Source of the DNA: QALR01 sp045646925
Lineage (GTDB): Bacteria > Bacillota > Clostridia > Oscillospirales > CAG-272
Length of the DNA: 6,238 bases
Assembly: GCA_045646925.1 (NCBI GenBank)
Contig: JAZRLQ010000155.1
Coordinates: forward strand, 1-6,238
Direction: 5' to 3'
How positions within the stretch are numbered: the first letter of the stretch is position 1; every line of letters begins with the position of its first letter. Shown one piece after another: positions 6,205 through 6,238 of this stretch. Under the pieces are notes generated by a model. That model did not search any database. It saw only the letters and a program-made list of their open reading frames with translations, and had not been told where the DNA came from. The position numbers and the translations under genes are program-made.

Positions 6205-6233
6205 TTGACAAACGAAAACATATATGATATACT
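6205..6233 (+). promoter_or_regulatory. Near-consensus rightward promoter with extended -10
   Basis: TTGACA (6205-6210, 6 of 6), a 17-base spacer and TATACT (6228-6233, 5 of 6), with TG at 6225-6226 forming an extended -10 (TGnTATACT). The start point and the gene lie at or beyond the window edge. The promoter is divergent from tetR. Confidence 0.88.
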
Positions 6234-6238
6234 ACATG

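Noticed and set aside
5938..6211. Two minus-strand frames rich in Phe and Ser in the right intergenic region
   Set aside because: They are translations of A-rich, low-complexity DNA lacking ribosome sites, and overlap the rightward promoter array.
6236..6238. Terminal ATG as the start of the gene driven by the rightward promoter
   Set aside because: It lies only two bases after the -10 box, upstream of or at the transcription start, so it cannot be a normal translation start.

Overview
The window looks like a chromosomal segment of a Gram-positive anaerobe of the class Clostridia (Bacillota). The evidence is an ASKHA-type corrinoid/redox activator fragment, a full AddA recombination nuclease, strong GGAGG-type ribosome binding sites, and sigma-A-like promoters with 17-base spacers. 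A finer placement (for example Christensenellales-like) would be a guess. No phage, insertion sequence, CRISPR array, rRNA or tRNA was seen.

Left two thirds, plus strand: three genes run in the same direction and are probably co-transcribed. They are the C-terminal 226 residues of a RACo-like (DUF4445/ASKHA) protein cut by the window edge, then addA one base after its stop, then after 25 bases a small multi-spanning membrane protein of unknown function. AddA carries all the helicase motifs and an intact RecB-family nuclease site. Its usual partner gene addB is not beside it on either side within the window.

Middle: a 133-base gap holds a plausible promoter and a 16-base perfect palindrome next to a strong ribosome binding site. 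These precede a 51-residue gene for a Cys/Gly-rich single-span membrane peptide. It ends at a strong 13-bp terminator hairpin shared with a convergent TetR-family regulator on the minus strand.

Right end: the TetR gene has a near-consensus promoter overlapped at its predicted start point by an 18-bp imperfect palindrome, a likely autoregulatory operator. Beyond it lie about 280 bases of AT-rich, purine-skewed, apparently non-coding DNA. This stretch holds an 11-bp inverted repeat and five A-tracts phased at about 10.5 bp. The A-tracts lead directly into a TTGACA-N17-TATACT promoter with an extended -10, which points out of the window and is divergent from tetR. The most noteworthy items are the Cys/Gly-rich peptide with its palindromic leader, and the curved-DNA/promoter module that probably drives a gene next to (and perhaps controlled by) the TetR regulator.
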